Counted from the stretch's first letter, positions 12,068 to 24,183 are shown. The stretch: DNA of 64,000 nt from Armigeres subalbatus (GCF_024139115.2 NC_085141.1:406435612-406499611), one strand, 5' to 3'. Made by a program: numbers and translations. Notes: generated by a model from the letters alone, not told the origin.

Positions 12068-12545
12068 ACCAGCGTTTCAGCTGGTCAGTTGGGTCGGTCA
12101 ATAACTGATCATTCGCGTCTTTCACAGGCATCGTTGCATTCATCTTCGCCCCGCTTAAGCGTCGTGAGATATCGTAGAGGAGGCGAATGTCCCCGGTTGC
12201 GGCGGCTCTCTCTCCTTCGTCGGCCAGAGAGTCTGCCCACGCTCGCTTGTCCCGTCGACATGAGCGTTTTACTTCCTTCTCAAGAGCCGCGTATCGTTGA
12301 CGGGCTAAGACTTTGGCTTCTCTTCGCTCCTCTATCTTCCTCCAGGTCTCATCGGTGATCCATTGTTTTCTCTGGGTGCGCAGTTCGCCCAGATTGTTCT
12401 CGCTGGTGGCGATGAAGGCATTCTTGATGGCGGTCCATTGGTTTTCCACACTGCAACCTTCCGGAATATCTGCAGCACGCGTCTCCAGTTCTTCAACGAA
12501 GGACCGTTTCACCGTGGCATCTTCCAAACGACGTGTGTTAAAACG

Positions 12546-13364
12546 TCATCCAACTCTCTCGTCCTGCCGACGAATCCGCGCAATGCGCAGGCGTATTTCG
12601 CCGATGAGGAGGTGATGATCAGACATGACGATATCGGCACTACGTTTATTCCGTACATCAAGAAGGCTCCGTTTCCATTTTCGGCTGATGCAGTTGTGGT
12701 CGATTTGATTTTCTGTAAAGCCGTCACGGGAGACCCACGTGACCTTGTGAACCGGTCGATGGGGGAAGAGCGATCCCCCGATCACCATGTCGTTATTACC
12801 ACAAAATTCTGCGAACAGCTCTCCGTTTTCGCTCATTTCTCCGAGACCATGGCGTCCCATAATGCGCTCATGGTTCGAGTTGTCGAATCCGATCTTCGCA
12901 TTGAAGTCGCCCAAACAGATCTTGATATCACCCTTCGGAATTCTATCTACGACGGCATTGAGTTGACTGTAGAAGTTCTCTTTGTCTTGCAGATCGGCAG
13001 CATCGGTTGGCGCATAACATTGGATTATAGTAAGGTTTCGAACCCGTGTTCTAAATCTGGCAACGATTATCCTTTCACTTATAGGTTCCCACTTCATAAG
13101 CGCAGAGTGTGCCTGAGCGCTTAGTAGGAAGCCAACTCCGCGATGCCGGGGAGCGTGTTCACCTCGTAAACCAGAGTATAGCAGAACTTGTCCCGACGGC
13201 GTTCTGTGTTCTCCAAAGTTTGGCCAACGGACTTCACTCAGTCCCAGGATCTCAAGCTTCATGCGGCGTGCCTCATTGGCAAGTTGTGCCAATTTACCCT
13301 GCTGTGCTAGGGTTAAAACGTTCCATGTTCCTATTCGTGTCCGTTGTTTCGCGCTAAGAGTCAT
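12546..13364 (-). pseudogene. RTE-1 endonuclease domain
   Basis: 272 codons covering almost the whole EEP endonuclease fold. Visible catalytic motifs in order: TWNVLTL (Asn), SEVRW (Glu), YAPT, GDFNAKIG (Asp/Asn), NQIDH and SDHHLL (Asp-His). All key residues are present, so the domain itself looks intact. The frame ends at a TGA that most likely replaces an arginine codon, because the same frame resumes immediately with RFNTRRLED. Host proteins named craniofacial development protein 2 carry this same domain, taken from RTE elements. Here the downstream reverse transcriptase shows it is the element. Confidence 0.85.
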
Positions 13365-13567
13365 CGCCGTAAAATCAGTCCGTATTCTTTCATTATCGGA
13401 TTCTCGAACAAATTGATGTTTCGGGAACAGTAGGTTGTTGGGGCTGCCATCTTAGGTATAGCTTCCGGGGAATAGCATTTCATACTCAGCCGCTGGATGC
13501 CAGAACAGACGCTGTTGGAGCCGCACCTCCTTGGTGAACAGACGCTCGGTCAGTCGGGTCAAATTTG

Positions 13568-13735
13568 TTTAAAGTCCCACCCAACACCAGGACTAGGCTA
13601 GTGCGCTTTGAGCGGCACACGGTCGCTTTGATAGGGCCTGCTTGGGAACACATGCAGCTTTTTATAGAAGTTCAACAGAGCCCACTGTCGAACCCCACCA
13701 CATCCTAGGCAGACCCCACAGGACGCACTCTCTCA
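13568..13735 (-). repeat. RTE 5'-leader repeat, copy 1
   Basis: It contains GTGCGCTTTGAGCGGCACAC, then ATGCAGCTTTTTATAGA and CCCACTGTC.AACCCCACC. The same block occurs at 19320-19520 and 29270-29490. Here and at 29270 it lies directly upstream, in the same relative orientation, of an RTE endonuclease frame, so it is probably the 5' UTR of these elements. Confidence 0.65.
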
Positions 13736-14131
13736 CTCTAGCTGATGTCAGAAGGACAACAGTGCCCAGGCTGCACTACCAGCTAAGTACGCAACCCTTA
13801 GCTGGCGGTCAATTGTCATCGGAAGACCCGTGGAAGCGTGAGTATTGGAACTTGTGAGGACCAGAGCTATGTTAGGCGCCCCTTCCCGGATGTCAACTCA
13901 CCATTTCGTAGCCCATGTGTACTCTTGAACATTTTTTTATTTGATAGGAGCTGATTGTATACTGACCAAATTATTTAAAGAATTGCAGTGGTTAGAATGT
14001 TTTCCCGGGCTTACTGTAAGTGCTGAATGGATTTATAGGAGCTTGTAGGTATTGAGTTCTTGAATATCGGAAGGATTGCTAGCAGTCCGTGACTATTTTT
14101 AGAAGCCCATAAACCCCACAGAGAGGGAATT
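13736..14131. other. No gene seen
   Basis: Moderately GC-rich DNA after the RTE leader, then AT-rich spacer. No supported reading frame. Confidence 0.5.
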
Positions 14132-14452
14132 CAATGAATCGCCTGCTTTGAGCGTAATTACAGCGGCACACTAGGAGTTAACTTTCTGAAATCAGTATGG
14201 CGAAAGGCATCTAAGGTTCGATTTCTCAAAATTAAGCCCTTCATCGAAAAAATATTTGGTAGGCGTAGTAGCGGACACCTTCCTACATAACCGGTGTTTT
14301 TCATGAAAAGTTCCTAATTTGGAGAAACCCCGCGTTAGAGGTCTTTCGCCATACAATTTTCTGGCGGTTAACTCATGCTAGCTATTTGCGCATATATGAT
14401 AGCGCCCAAACGTGGAAGCGGCGGGTAGAAAATCATCCACTGGCAATAATTC
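14132..14452. mobile_element. Foldback/MITE-like element, uninterrupted copy
   Basis: This is the intact counterpart of 808-1447 in opposite orientation. The left half GTATGGCGAAAGGCATCTAA is mirrored by the right half ending CTTTCGCCATAC, so the transcript would fold into one long imperfect hairpin with an internal stem around TACCAAATATTTTTTCGAT. Both ends carry AATGAAT. It is non-coding. Confidence 0.7.
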
Positions 14453-15039
14453 ATTCAAGGGAATTTAAAGGATTTCTAGAAGTTGCTTCGATTGTTTGGA
14501 AAGAGCTGTCAAATGAGGCAAGATTTCACACAAATTTACATAAAGATCATGAAAACGCCATAAATAAGTCCGTCAGTAGTCTTGCAGGTCTATTGCAACT
14601 ACAGGGAGTCCGTGGGAATTCCAAAAGGTGGATGAGGGCCCCAGAAGTCTATAACATTATTTGGAACCAATTTTGAAAAGTTGTGAGTAATGCTGAATTA
14701 TGATAACCTTTCAGGAGTTCTGCGCACATTCTTTGTGAACGACCAGAATTACCTACGATTTTCTACAAATCCTCAATGTACTGCTTCTAGGAGTGATTAG
14801 GTTTCCAATCACTCAGGAACAGGAATTTTCAAAACATTTTTCATACCTGGAATTTTTTGAAACACGGTCTGGAATGTCAGGGAATTATATTCTCAGATTT
14901 GAGTCGACACCCAAGATAACTCGATCGTTGTTACGATCCTCGAATTTTCTTTCAAGCTAACAAATATTTGAACTATGTTGAATTTCATTCTTCAACTAAC
15001 TACAATAGACAGTCAAATGGTAAAAAAATAGTAAAAATT
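14453..15039. other. No gene seen
   Basis: AT-rich spacer up to the breakpoint in the R1 reverse transcriptase. No repeat or gene is recognised. Confidence 0.45.
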
Positions 15040-16460
15040 AGCAGCGCTGCGGCGATTGCCTCCCAGCTGGCACTATTGAACGCGTTTTTGACGTCAATCG
15101 TCACTACCGCGCAGAACCGATTGCCGCTCCTCTTCTTCTTCCTCGCCTTCTCTGCATCTTCAATGACTGTCCTGATTGCATCCACAGTCGATCTGCCTTT
15201 ACGGAATCCGAACTGTTTTTCCGATAAGCCAGTCTCACCCTCCGTGAACTGTGTAAGCCTATTAAGGATAACCCTTTCCAGAAGCTTCCCCAGTGTATCC
15301 AGCAGACATATGGGCCTATACGATGCTGGATTCCCCGGCGGTTTTCCTGGTTTCGGCAGCAGCACCAGTTTCTGGATCTTCCACGTATCCGGAAAATTAC
15401 CATCTACTAAACACTTCAGCAGCACCATCCTGAACAGATCCGGGAAGGCCAAAATCGCGGATTTTAGACCCACATTTGGATTTCCATCCGGACCCGGAGC
15501 TTTCTTCATCTTCAAGCCTTTCGCTACTGATAATAACTCGTCATTGGAGACTTGCATACCAGCAGCGGTTACTCGGTCTTCATCTTCGTATGGCGTACGT
15601 GGCCACGTCGTAGAACCATGCTGCGGGAAAAGGCCGTCCACGATGATCTTCAGCTTGTCCGAACGCATTTCGGCTGGCGTCGTAGGACCTCTGATCTTCT
15701 TTGTCACGACTCGATAAGCGTTACCCCAAGGGTCAGCGTCAGCTTCCCGGTACAACTCCTTGAAGCAGTTGGACTTGCTGATTTGAATCGCCCGTTTGAA
15801 AGCCGCTCTAGCTTCACGGAAAGCTCGCTCCTCTCTGACCATTTCAGACCGTGCCCTCTGAAAGTGTCTCCTAGCTCTGAGGCAGGCAGCGCGAAGGTTG
15901 GCAAGATTTTCGTTCCACCAGTAACTTGGCCGCCGGCTATTCGTTGGCTCCAATTTCCTCGGCATCGTCGCATCGCAAGCCCTCGCTAGCGTTTCCGTCA
16001 GCTGGTCTGCGTCAAGGTTTGTAGCGTCGCTGTCCGCTCGAAGTGCTTCGATAAAAAGATCCTTATCGAAGTCCTTCGTCTTCCATCTTCGCCAACTAGA
16101 CCTTATCTCCCGTTGTACCGTCGGCCTTCGTGTTCCAACACTGTACCGGATCGGCTGGTGATCGCTATGGGTATATTCTTCACAAACTCTCCAGTTCATG
16201 ATCCTTACCCTCGATGGACTGTAGAACGTGACATCGATGATGAACTCCCTGCCATCTCTGCGAAATATACTAACGGTACCTTCGTTGCCTAATCTGACTT
16301 CCTGCTTTGCCATCGCCTGCAGAAAACTGTAACCTCTGGCGTTAGTTAGTCTACTTTCCCAATCCACTGCCCAAGCATTATAATCGCATCCGATACCCAC
16401 CGATTTTCGGCCGATTAGTTTCTCCGTGAGTGCGTCCAGCTTCCGATTATACTGCTCCAA
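15000..16460 (-). pseudogene. R1a ORF2: endonuclease C-half and partial reverse transcriptase
   Basis: 486-codon frame. It starts inside the endonuclease (LDALTEKLIG, YNAWAVDW, then SDHQPIRY with the catalytic Asp-His). It continues through the R1 linker YWWNENLANLRAACLRARRH to KKAPGPDG, LLPKPGKPPG, SYRPICLLDTLGKLLE, FGFRKGRSTVDAI and motif A TIDVKNAFNSASW. The last dozen residues are unrelated sequence, marking the deletion point. Motifs B and C are absent, so no polymerase activity is possible. Confidence 0.85.
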
Positions 16461-17700
16461 ACTCCACCTTGGGGTGCGTGCCAGCTACACACAAAGAACC
16501 CCTTAATTTTAGCGATTACGAAGCCCTCGCTTGAACTGTCTACCACCTCTTGGATAGGGAATCTGCCCATCACTTGGATAGCCGCAATCCCCGTAGCATC
16601 CGCCACACAGTTGCCGTTGTCAGAAGGAATTCGGTACGGCTCAGCAATAATTGCCACGTCGCACATTGCTTCTGTTGTCGACTGCCACAACAGCTGCTGT
16701 GCGGTGTCGCAATGATTGAGATTTAACTGGATGATCTCCATTAATCTCGACCCGCCATCGCCTTCTTGTAGGCAGGGCATTGGAAGCCACCCGTCATATG
16801 GTCGTTTCCATCCTCCGGTTTGCAGAGCAGGCATCTTGGTTCTTTCGTGCAGTCCCTAGCAACGTGTCCTTCTCCACCACATTTCCTAAAAGACCGGTTC
16901 TGTCTAGGCCACTGCAGTTTCGGGCCTGGTGTCCAAACGCCATACATTTGAAGCATCGCTCCATCTGTTTGGTGATGCGAGGGTGAGTCTCAACGGACAC
17001 ATAGACCACCTTGCCCACGTCCACCATTTTGTTGGCAGCGGCTACCGGTAGTCGTATCGCTGCTATTTGTGTACCACTCTACGCTTTCCTCATCTGAACT
17101 TCGCCCAGCGTGCATTGTGAGGTCAGTGCATCCATCAGTTCATCTACCGTAGTGATCTCGTCCAGGTCTCTTCCCTCGACCACTGCCTCCTGTGTTAAAG
17201 CTCTAACGTTTCCTTCTCTACCTAAGGAATTGGAAATGAGCTCCTGGAAGGCCGAGCTCTTAACCGTGGGATCCTTCTTCAGCTCCAACAGCAATTTCCC
17301 CTTCTGAGTACGCCTAGTCCTCACCACTTTTCACCCAGGTCCTTGAGCACCGGGTCTTCTCTCACCTTCCGTAAAATCGCTGCGTATGTCGTCTTGTCGC
17401 TCACTTCGACTATCAAGGCGTCCCCTTGACCCGCTCTCGAGAAGAGCGATGTTTTTCTTTCTTCTTCTGCTCCTTCTTCTTTTCCTCGTTCTCCTCCTGC
17501 TTCTTTCTCTTCTCCCGCTGACTTTCCAAGGTTTGCCAATCACCGTTCTTGACGCCTTCCTTCAGTACGCTAGCACAATCTTGCACGTTCCGCTGCTTCT
17601 TCAGGATTTCCTGGATTTCCTCTCCTGAGAGTCCCTGCTTCGCTTCTCCGTGCAGAGTATTTCGAGTATTTGCTTTTTTATTAATAGCATAGCATAGCAT
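15040..17700 (-). pseudogene. R1-clade non-LTR retrotransposon, 3'-deleted (R1a)
   Basis: Minus-strand order is gag (17079-17700, broken by frameshifts), a CCHC zinc-knuckle block (16741-17027), R1-type endonuclease (16834 to about 16150) and the start of reverse transcriptase. The RT breaks off near 15040 at AFNSASWEAIAAAL, before motifs B and C. Losing the 3' half is unusual, since LINE copies normally lose the 5' end, so a later deletion is likely. The endonuclease begins IIQLNLNHC, as in R1/RT1 elements, is frameshifted near 16470, and has GCDYNAWAV where GGDFNAWAV is expected. It is closely related to R1b at 50457-53671. Confidence 0.85.
16741..17700 (-). pseudogene. R1a ORF1 (gag-like) with zinc knuckles
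   Basis: Several minus-strand pieces in different frames read together as an R1-type nucleic-acid-binding protein. They are a Lys/Glu-rich N-terminal part (17413-17700), a middle part (17079-17327) and CCHC motifs such as CFKCMAFGHQARNC and CRKCGGEGHVARDC-like spacing at 16794-17027. At least two frameshifts separate them. The start abuts an ATAGC microsatellite, so its true N-terminus may be the separate piece at 18644-18985. Confidence 0.7.
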
Positions 17701-17706
17701 AGCATA
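17686..17706. repeat. AGCAT microsatellite
   Basis: Four tandem copies of a 5-bp unit (AGCAT), at the 5' edge of the R1a gag region. Confidence 0.8.
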
Positions 17707-18640
17707 TGTGATTGTACAAATCGTGGGTGGCTATACAATGCTCAATTGAGCAATCTACTGTATATTGTCGCAAATTGGTACTTGGGATTAGTACCTTTCC
17801 CTATACAGTACCAGTTGTATACCTGGCCACGTCCTTACAATCACGGAAGGAAGAGAAGGAATGGGTGTTCAACATCTACTAGTGAAGATGCAGGGAACCC
17901 ATACTACCTTCATAGATGTCTCGGGACGAAAAAGTTGTGTTAGTGGGAAAGGTGAATAATAGGGATCTCTATTCGATAATATAGGGCGTTTGTCAGTAAC
18001 AGTATATGCTGTAAAAATAATAAGATATATTCATCAATGTGTTTACGAACCGTCCTAAGGAAAAACACAAAATTTCGGCAAATCGCGCGATCGTTCTGCC
18101 GTCCGAAACAAGAGCCAACACGCATTGAACTAATTAACTTTATTACCGGCCGCGCAATGCAAAACACAAAATTTCGGCAAATCGCGCGATCGTTCTGCCG
18201 TCCGAAACAAGAGCCAACACGCACTGAACTGAGTATTTGCTTTTATTAATCCTCCAAAATTTTTAGCTAATTAGGAGGTAAATTGGGTGAGTACGCGGGG
18301 TTTGAAGTTTGTATGAAAATTACTATAAAAACAGTAACTTTCAGAAAAAAACACATAAGTACATCGGCAACATAAAAAAGCTTACAAGGAAACAGGCCGT
18401 CTTTGTTGCGAAACGATTTGATGCTCGCAAGAAAAGTTATTAAGAAAATACTGAACAACTGTCTTTGAACTTGAGAAGTATTCTGTGTAGTCAATGTGTT
18501 GATTATGTTTAAATAGTTCATGGATCACCCCACAGAACGATCTTTCACATAAGGGTCAGTTTTCACAGTAATTTCCATGCAAACTTTAAATGATGTGTGC
18601 ACAGTCAAATTACTTCCACAATTGCTAAAATTTAGGAGAA
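17707..18640. repeat. Non-coding block with a 69-bp direct repeat
   Basis: 18062-18130 and 18161-18229 are nearly identical direct copies 99 bases apart, sharing CACAAAATTTCGGCAAATCG and CGTCCGAAACAAGAGCCAAC. The sequence GTATTTGCTTTTATTAAT near 18235 also occurs near 17666, at the R1a edge, so the segment between (about 560 bases) is bracketed by a direct repeat. This suggests insertion into, or partial duplication of, the R1a 5' region. No gene is seen. Confidence 0.6.
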
Positions 18641-18643
18641 ATA

Positions 18644-18985
18644 TTAAAACGGCAAATGCAATCGTTTAAACATCGGGAAGTAAAAAGTCAAAATTTGAAT
18701 CACTCTAGTGGACACCCTATTCCCGGATCCTAGCTCCTGTTGGCCTGCCTGGTTCTCAGCAGCCTTGACCATACTGCTGGTACTCGCTACTGCTACCTGC
18801 GACATCACTGGAGATCGATGCAGCTTCCCACTCTTTGCGAAAACATTCGCACCGCCTGCTCCTTCATTGTTTGTAGAATTTGTTTCCATGTTAAAAGGGT
18901 CCCCCCTCCGGGCCGTTATCTCTACCTGTTGTAGATAGTTGCCTCTTGTGATCCCATGGGTGCCTTTGTGAACATTGAGGTCCAT
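18644..18985 (-). pseudogene. Possible N-terminal piece of an R1-type gag
   Basis: A minus-strand frame of 113 codons begins MDLNVHKGTHGITRGNYLQQ. It is rich in Asn, Ser and Thr like the start of R1 ORF1 proteins, and lies upstream of R1a in the same orientation. It stops after VSTRVIQILTFYF. I infer that it is the displaced start of the R1a gag, separated by the block at 17707-18640. It could instead be a separate short fragment. Confidence 0.4.
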
Positions 18986-19319
18986 GCAAGGATTGACTCC
19001 GGTGCCTTATAGCACCGTGTTCAGAGTCGTAAATCAGGAATGGTGCATCTGAACCTACTACCCACCGGTATAGGTGACAAGTGTTGAGCGTTACCGGAGG
19101 CCTGCCAGATTGTTTACCGGGACGGAAGCAGACGAACCATTAGCCTGCTTGCCGTTTCAAAAAGATGTAACTTTTTTGCCTTTCTCGTATTTTACTCAGA
19201 AAACAGAATAGCTCGACTGTCAGCCCATATACGCCTAATCCTATCCATAACCGAGAATCGTCCAATGTCGTTTGCCGTGACCAGTATACCATAATCAGGA
19301 TCTTACTGGTATGAATCCT

Positions 19320-19520
19320 GATGTGCCGGTTGGCACTCTTGTTGGGCTTGTGTGCTTTGAGCGGCGCACGGTCGCTGTGATAGGGCCTGCTTGCAGACAC
19401 ATGCAGCTTTTTATAGAGGTTCAACAGAGCCCACTGTCGAACCCCACCACATCCTGGACAGGCCCCCTAACTCGCAGTGGCCATGGGGAGCGGTCGTCAA
19501 GCCCTTGGACAAAGTCCCTG
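19320..19520 (-). repeat. RTE 5'-leader repeat, copy 2 (solo)
   Basis: Matches the leader blocks at 13568 and 29270 (GTGCTTTGAGCGGCGCACGG, ATGCAGCTTTTTATAGAGG, CCCTTGGACAAAGTCCCTGC). No RTE endonuclease is attached, so it is an isolated 5' fragment. The following 19560-19680 resembles the tandem repeat unit at 53691-54110 (CTCGCAACAAGTTGCATTCG). Confidence 0.65.
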
Positions 19521-20118
19521 CTGCCCCCATTTGTATGTGTGTATGCGTGTATGTGTACAAAAAATGTGAGACAAACTTTTTTGTACTTAGCATTATCCGA
19601 TTTTCTCGCAACAAGTTGCATTCGACGACGACCGATCGGACATTGACGGAAATGGGTGATATCGCATAAAAAACCACTACATCAATTGAAAATTCGGGTT
19701 TTCATTTATATTAATATGTTCAACCTAGAGCTGAACACAAATTGAGCCAATTTGTCCGGATATCTTACAAGCTCCGTAGGCTTTTTGAAGAATATTTTCC
19801 TGTGGCTGTGACGTTTCAACGCAAACTTTACCTAGGTGAAACTCAGGATATTTACCTTCGATTTTCTTCCTATTACCACCAAAACAAAGTACAAGAGCAT
19901 ACGAAATTTTAAATTCAAGGCTTATATGCACTGCTCAGAAAATTTATAACAATAAATTTTTCGTGACGTAAAACACTTGTGACATATTTCACCTTGTCAG
20001 AATTAGGATTTCTTACTATTTTAAATCAAATTTCATATAGGGCGCCGATTCTATACTATTTTATCTTTTATTTTGCCAAATTATTATCATACCAAATATT
20101 GTATTTGATGGTTTAGAT
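19521..20118. other. No gene seen
   Basis: AT-rich spacer between the solo RTE leader and the hAT-like element; only the degraded tandem-repeat-like piece at 19560-19680 is recognisable. Confidence 0.45.
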
Positions 20119-22275
20119 CAGTGGTCCCCAGCATGCTTACTATCAAGGGCCGCACAGGAATATTGATTTGTTGAAGCGGGAATATTGATTTGTTGAAGTA
20201 TATTTGTATACATTACAGAATATTGAATACTTGAACAAAGTATTGTTTGCCTGTGAATCTTTTTCAAATAAAATATGTTCTTGTAAGGACATTTCATTCT
20301 ATAGGTTTTATCGCCGTAGCTGAGAACACGAGAAATTCTTTTTTTTTGCCAGAAAACATTCTAAGTTTGTCGTAGGGGTTCTGAGAAAAACCGTATTAAA
20401 ATTGTGTGCAAAACTCGAACGTTATTAACACAATCCGTCAGGGATTCTGAACAGAATCTGTTTGGGATTCTAAACAGAATCCATTTGAAAAGATTCTGTT
20501 AGAGAACGGGTACTGAAATGAATTCCCTCAAACATGTGCACTTTACGATCCAATCATATACAGAAATAGGTGGTTGAAGTTCAAAAGATTCCCAAAACTT
20601 ATTAGGGCATCCCGGATCCATAATATATGAAAGTTCAAAACAACTCGAAACTTTTCGGGCTCAAAATTCTCCTTGAAATCCTTCTAGAACCTCCCTGGGA
20701 ACTTCTGAATTCCTCCGGAAAGTTAACCACAAATTCCTCTGAAAATCGTTCGAAAATCCTTCTCATGTAATTGTAATTACACAGGATTTTGTTTTTACAC
20801 GATTTTTTTCGCTCGTATTTTGATCGTGTGACTTCAATTTACCACCAAACTCTTCGCAACATATTTTAAAAATCCAAAATAAATCGAAGGAAAATCACAT
20901 GATAATTAATATGCGTTAAACATTTAGGATGAGTGGAAAATTGAGAAAATGTAAATCGCGTAAAAACAAAATCCAGTGTACTCCTTATCTAGAAACCCCC
21001 CACTCATTTTTTTTAGAGAAATTGGAAATGCCGGTGGAACTCCTGGAAGAATTCCAGGAGGAATTTTCGGAAAAACTCCTGGATGATCTCCCAGTGGAAA
21101 TCTTGAAGTTTCCACCGGAATTCTTTCAGGATTTCATTGCGAATTAATCTAGGAATTCCTCCGAAAATTCCATTGTTGATTTCATTTTCGGTATAATTTC
21201 TGTATAAATTTCCGGTGGAATTCCTGGAGAAATTCTTTGAAATTTTCACAAGAAATTATTCGAAACAATTCATGGAAAATTTTATGGAATTTACACAAGA
21301 AATTCGAAGATTTTTCGTGAAATTCTCAGGAATGTTTACTGGCAATTCTGCGGAATTTCCACGGAATATTCTTATTCTTAAAAATTATGGGAAACAGCAC
21401 GAAATTATTTGAATTATTTCAGGGAATTCTGCAGAACTTATAAAGAAGTTCGTGAAGATTTTCTTGGAGTAAATAATGGTGGAATTTTCGGATCAAAATT
21501 TATGGTGGAATTCCTGAAGACACTGCCGAATAAGTTGCTGGAGGCATTCCTATCTCTGATAGAATTTCGGATAGAATGCCAGGAGCAATTGTCGAAGGAA
21601 TTCCTGGAGAATGCTTGCATATTGATTTTTCTGCCTATTTTATAATAAATATTATTTCAGAGAGGATTTGTTTAGAAATTCAGATGTATGGTTCTAGTTT
21701 TCTTAAACTTATGGAAGAATGCATAAGACAAGACTTATGGAAGAATGCAGGATTTTTATAATAATTGTTATAGCCGATTTTATATTCTTTCTGAATACTA
21801 AGTTCGTTAATATTTTTCTCACTTTATTTAAAAATATCTGATGAGCAATAAATCACGCATTTTTAAATCCATTATTGTTTTAATCATTATTGCTTCGATT
21901 TGGTTTGGATTTGGTTTCATGTGTTAATATTCATGTGTTTTTATAAAACTACTATAAAACTACGATTTAGAAGACTAAAAAAGTTGCCCCCCCCCCTTCT
22001 CGAAATCCTGGCTACGCCCATGAATTTACCACTATTCATAACACAGTTCGATAACATAAAAGTATCACTGTCGGCCTACATAATATCTATGCGTGAAGTT
22101 ATGAAAATCATAATGATTAAACTATTCACGATATATAATCGTGCTTTAACATAATAATGATGTGAACTTGACATGCTACGGAGTACATTTCCTGTGACAT
22201 GCTTATCAAAGGGCCACATGTAGTGTATTCTCAGAAATCCTTCACAGGTCGCAGGAAAAGACTTGGGAATCACTG
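20119..22275. mobile_element. hAT-like non-autonomous element (2.16 kb)
   Basis: Ends are CAGTGGTCCCCA on the left and TGGGAATCACTG on the right, inverted with 10 of 12 matches. This is the typical hAT terminus. Flanks GTTTAGAT (20111-20118) and GTTTAGGT (22276-22283) agree in 7 of 8 positions, the duplication length expected for hAT. A subterminal motif with ATCAA.GGGCC.CA occurs near both ends. No transposase is visible. The interior (about 20690-21610) is a degenerate array of AATTCCTGGAGGAATT-like words. There is no coding frame of substance. Confidence 0.7.
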
Positions 22276-22283
22276 GTTTAGGT

Positions 22284-24124
22284 AAATATGAGAAACACAT
22301 AGATAATGTCAAAAATTGAGTTTGAAAAACTGGTGCACTGGAAGAATGTGTCGTGTATTTTCGCTAATTCCTTGTGAATTGCTTAACTGGTTTTAATCAA
22401 ATTTGATACACATATTTTCGGATGGCTATATAGGGTGGGAGGTCATTGGAGAAAGGGAAAGGGGTATTGTTCAAAAAGTGAAAATTTATTGTAACTCCTA
22501 CACCCCTAGACCGATTTTAACCAAGTTTGGTAACGGAGTAGAGATGAGAAAAAGGAGACCGTGTAGAAGGGAGTGGTATTGTTTAGAAAGCGAACAAATC
22601 GGTGTTACTTTTGCTCTACTGAACCGATATCAAATACATTTGTGTCTGGGAGCAGTTGTGATAAAAGTTCGCATGTCAAAATAACCCGTGAAAATGAACA
22701 AAATTCATCCGATTCTGTCTGAAGGAAAATTGGTTGAACTTGAAGAACATGTATTGTGGACCTGATCGTATGGTGGATACAAACTGGACTTCCGGGAACT
22801 ATGACAAGGAGAATGACAAGCCAAACCTCAGTTTAGGAAGATTAAAAAAACATATTCATATTCATATTCACATAAGATACGGCATGTGTGGAGCCCGAAG
22901 CAGAATTCATAAACAGTTAACCGGTGAGATCCAACCATTTTGATTAAGTTTACACTATAATTCTTAAAACTGAAAGATGGCTATGGTATTTAGAAAAATA
23001 TGACATCAGCCACAGCCACATAATTCCATCTCTATAACACATAAGATTTTTGTATTTTTAGATATATGTTTTTCTTCTCTTTACCATCTCTTGCCATTCA
23101 ACTCCAATTTCTTCAATAATGGAGAAAATACCTAGTGGAGGAATCATGATCATAAAAAGCTTAAGCACGCAGTAGCATATTTTTCCAGATCTTCTCTAGT
23201 GGTAATGTGCATATTTCTTTTGAAGAGAGTTGTAATAGCTTAGCAATAGCTGACCGTTCACAAATTTATTAACGATATATAGGAAGAAAGGGGTTAGCTC
23301 AAGTATTACGATTGATAGAAAAGATCAATCATACAAATAGTGTTGAGAGGGAGAGAGAAAGAGGGTCTATCAAGTTATATCAAAAACATTTTTGTCATTT
23401 TTTGCGTTACGTAATTAATTGATCTTCCCTTACCAATCTTTTGCGGAGGCTTACAAATGGTTATTGGCTTCAACTACTTTTTATTTTGAGACGCAATTCG
23501 TTATTAATTCGTAAGTTATTAACTGAGAAATGGGCGCATTTTGTACATATTTCCCCTACAGGGGACGTGACGAATGTTTGCAGAAAATTTCAATACATAT
23601 CTGGCAGCATCCTGATATACGATTAGCTGGTATAAAATTTCTAAATATTTCAATTATGTACTGCGAAAATTTGTCGCGCATCCTGTATGAATATATTTTG
23701 ATGGAGGATTTATGTTTCTCATTTTTCTGCTGGCGCTCGAAAATGCAAATGCAATCATTTATGGTGAACTTATTTCATATATCTTATTTGAAATTGGGAT
23801 GGTCTAGTGAGATTTTCCGGATTACTGATTACAGATTACAGTTCGACATTCTGGCTACGTGAACACCTCAGTCTTCCGATTTTCGCGTTGTGAACGATTG
23901 ATGGTTTTCTTCACAGTTCATGCAATCATATCATATATGCACTAATGTACATAAGTATTCGTTATATTTCCATAGTAATCTATCTGAATTTATGCAAATA
24001 CTTCTGCCCATCAGTGTATAAGCCAGGGCACTAGACTAAAAACTGTGTCCCATCCCAAGACGTCGAGGACCCAAGGAGTGTACAATAATCTTCTTAGCAA
24101 AGTCACTCCCAAAGATTCGTCAAT
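22284..24124. other. Spacer with small repeat fragments
   Basis: No gene. Recognisable pieces: CATATT microsatellite near 22850; a stretch with ACTGAACCGATATCAAATAC (22613) that recurs near 31335; and 23848-23918, a degraded piece of the RTE C-terminal coding region also present at 24529-24598 (CATTCTGGCTACGTG). Confidence 0.5.
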
Positions 24125-24183
24125 CATTATTATTATTATTTTTTATTTATTCAGACTAAGGCCGAAGTGGCCTGTGCGGTATA

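Larger units (their letters stand above)
10428..13364 (-). pseudogene. Decayed RTE-clade non-LTR retrotransposon (RTE-1)
   Basis: One long minus-strand frame encodes an apurinic-type endonuclease followed by reverse transcriptase, with no gag, the arrangement of RTE elements such as JAM1 and BovB. Three lesions break it. An in-frame TGA lies near 12546, just after the endonuclease. A frameshift lies near 12050 in an A-run. Another lies near 10650, after which the C-terminal tail (ALDWNPAGH, then TTGGVQDP) continues in another frame to the stop at 10428-10430. The 5' leader appears to run to about 13735 and shares sequence with the second RTE element upstream of 29233. It cannot encode an intact enzyme. 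Confidence 0.85.

Noticed and set aside
12363..13124. 253-codon plus-strand frame opposite the RTE-1 endonuclease
   Set aside because: Antisense shadow of the endonuclease reading frame.
14968..15717. 249-codon plus-strand frame
   Set aside because: Antisense shadow of the R1a reverse transcriptase.
23280..23420. Possible CRISPR-like or phage-like content anywhere in the window
   Set aside because: No spaced identical repeats were seen. Intron structure, SINEs and LINEs make this eukaryotic nuclear DNA.
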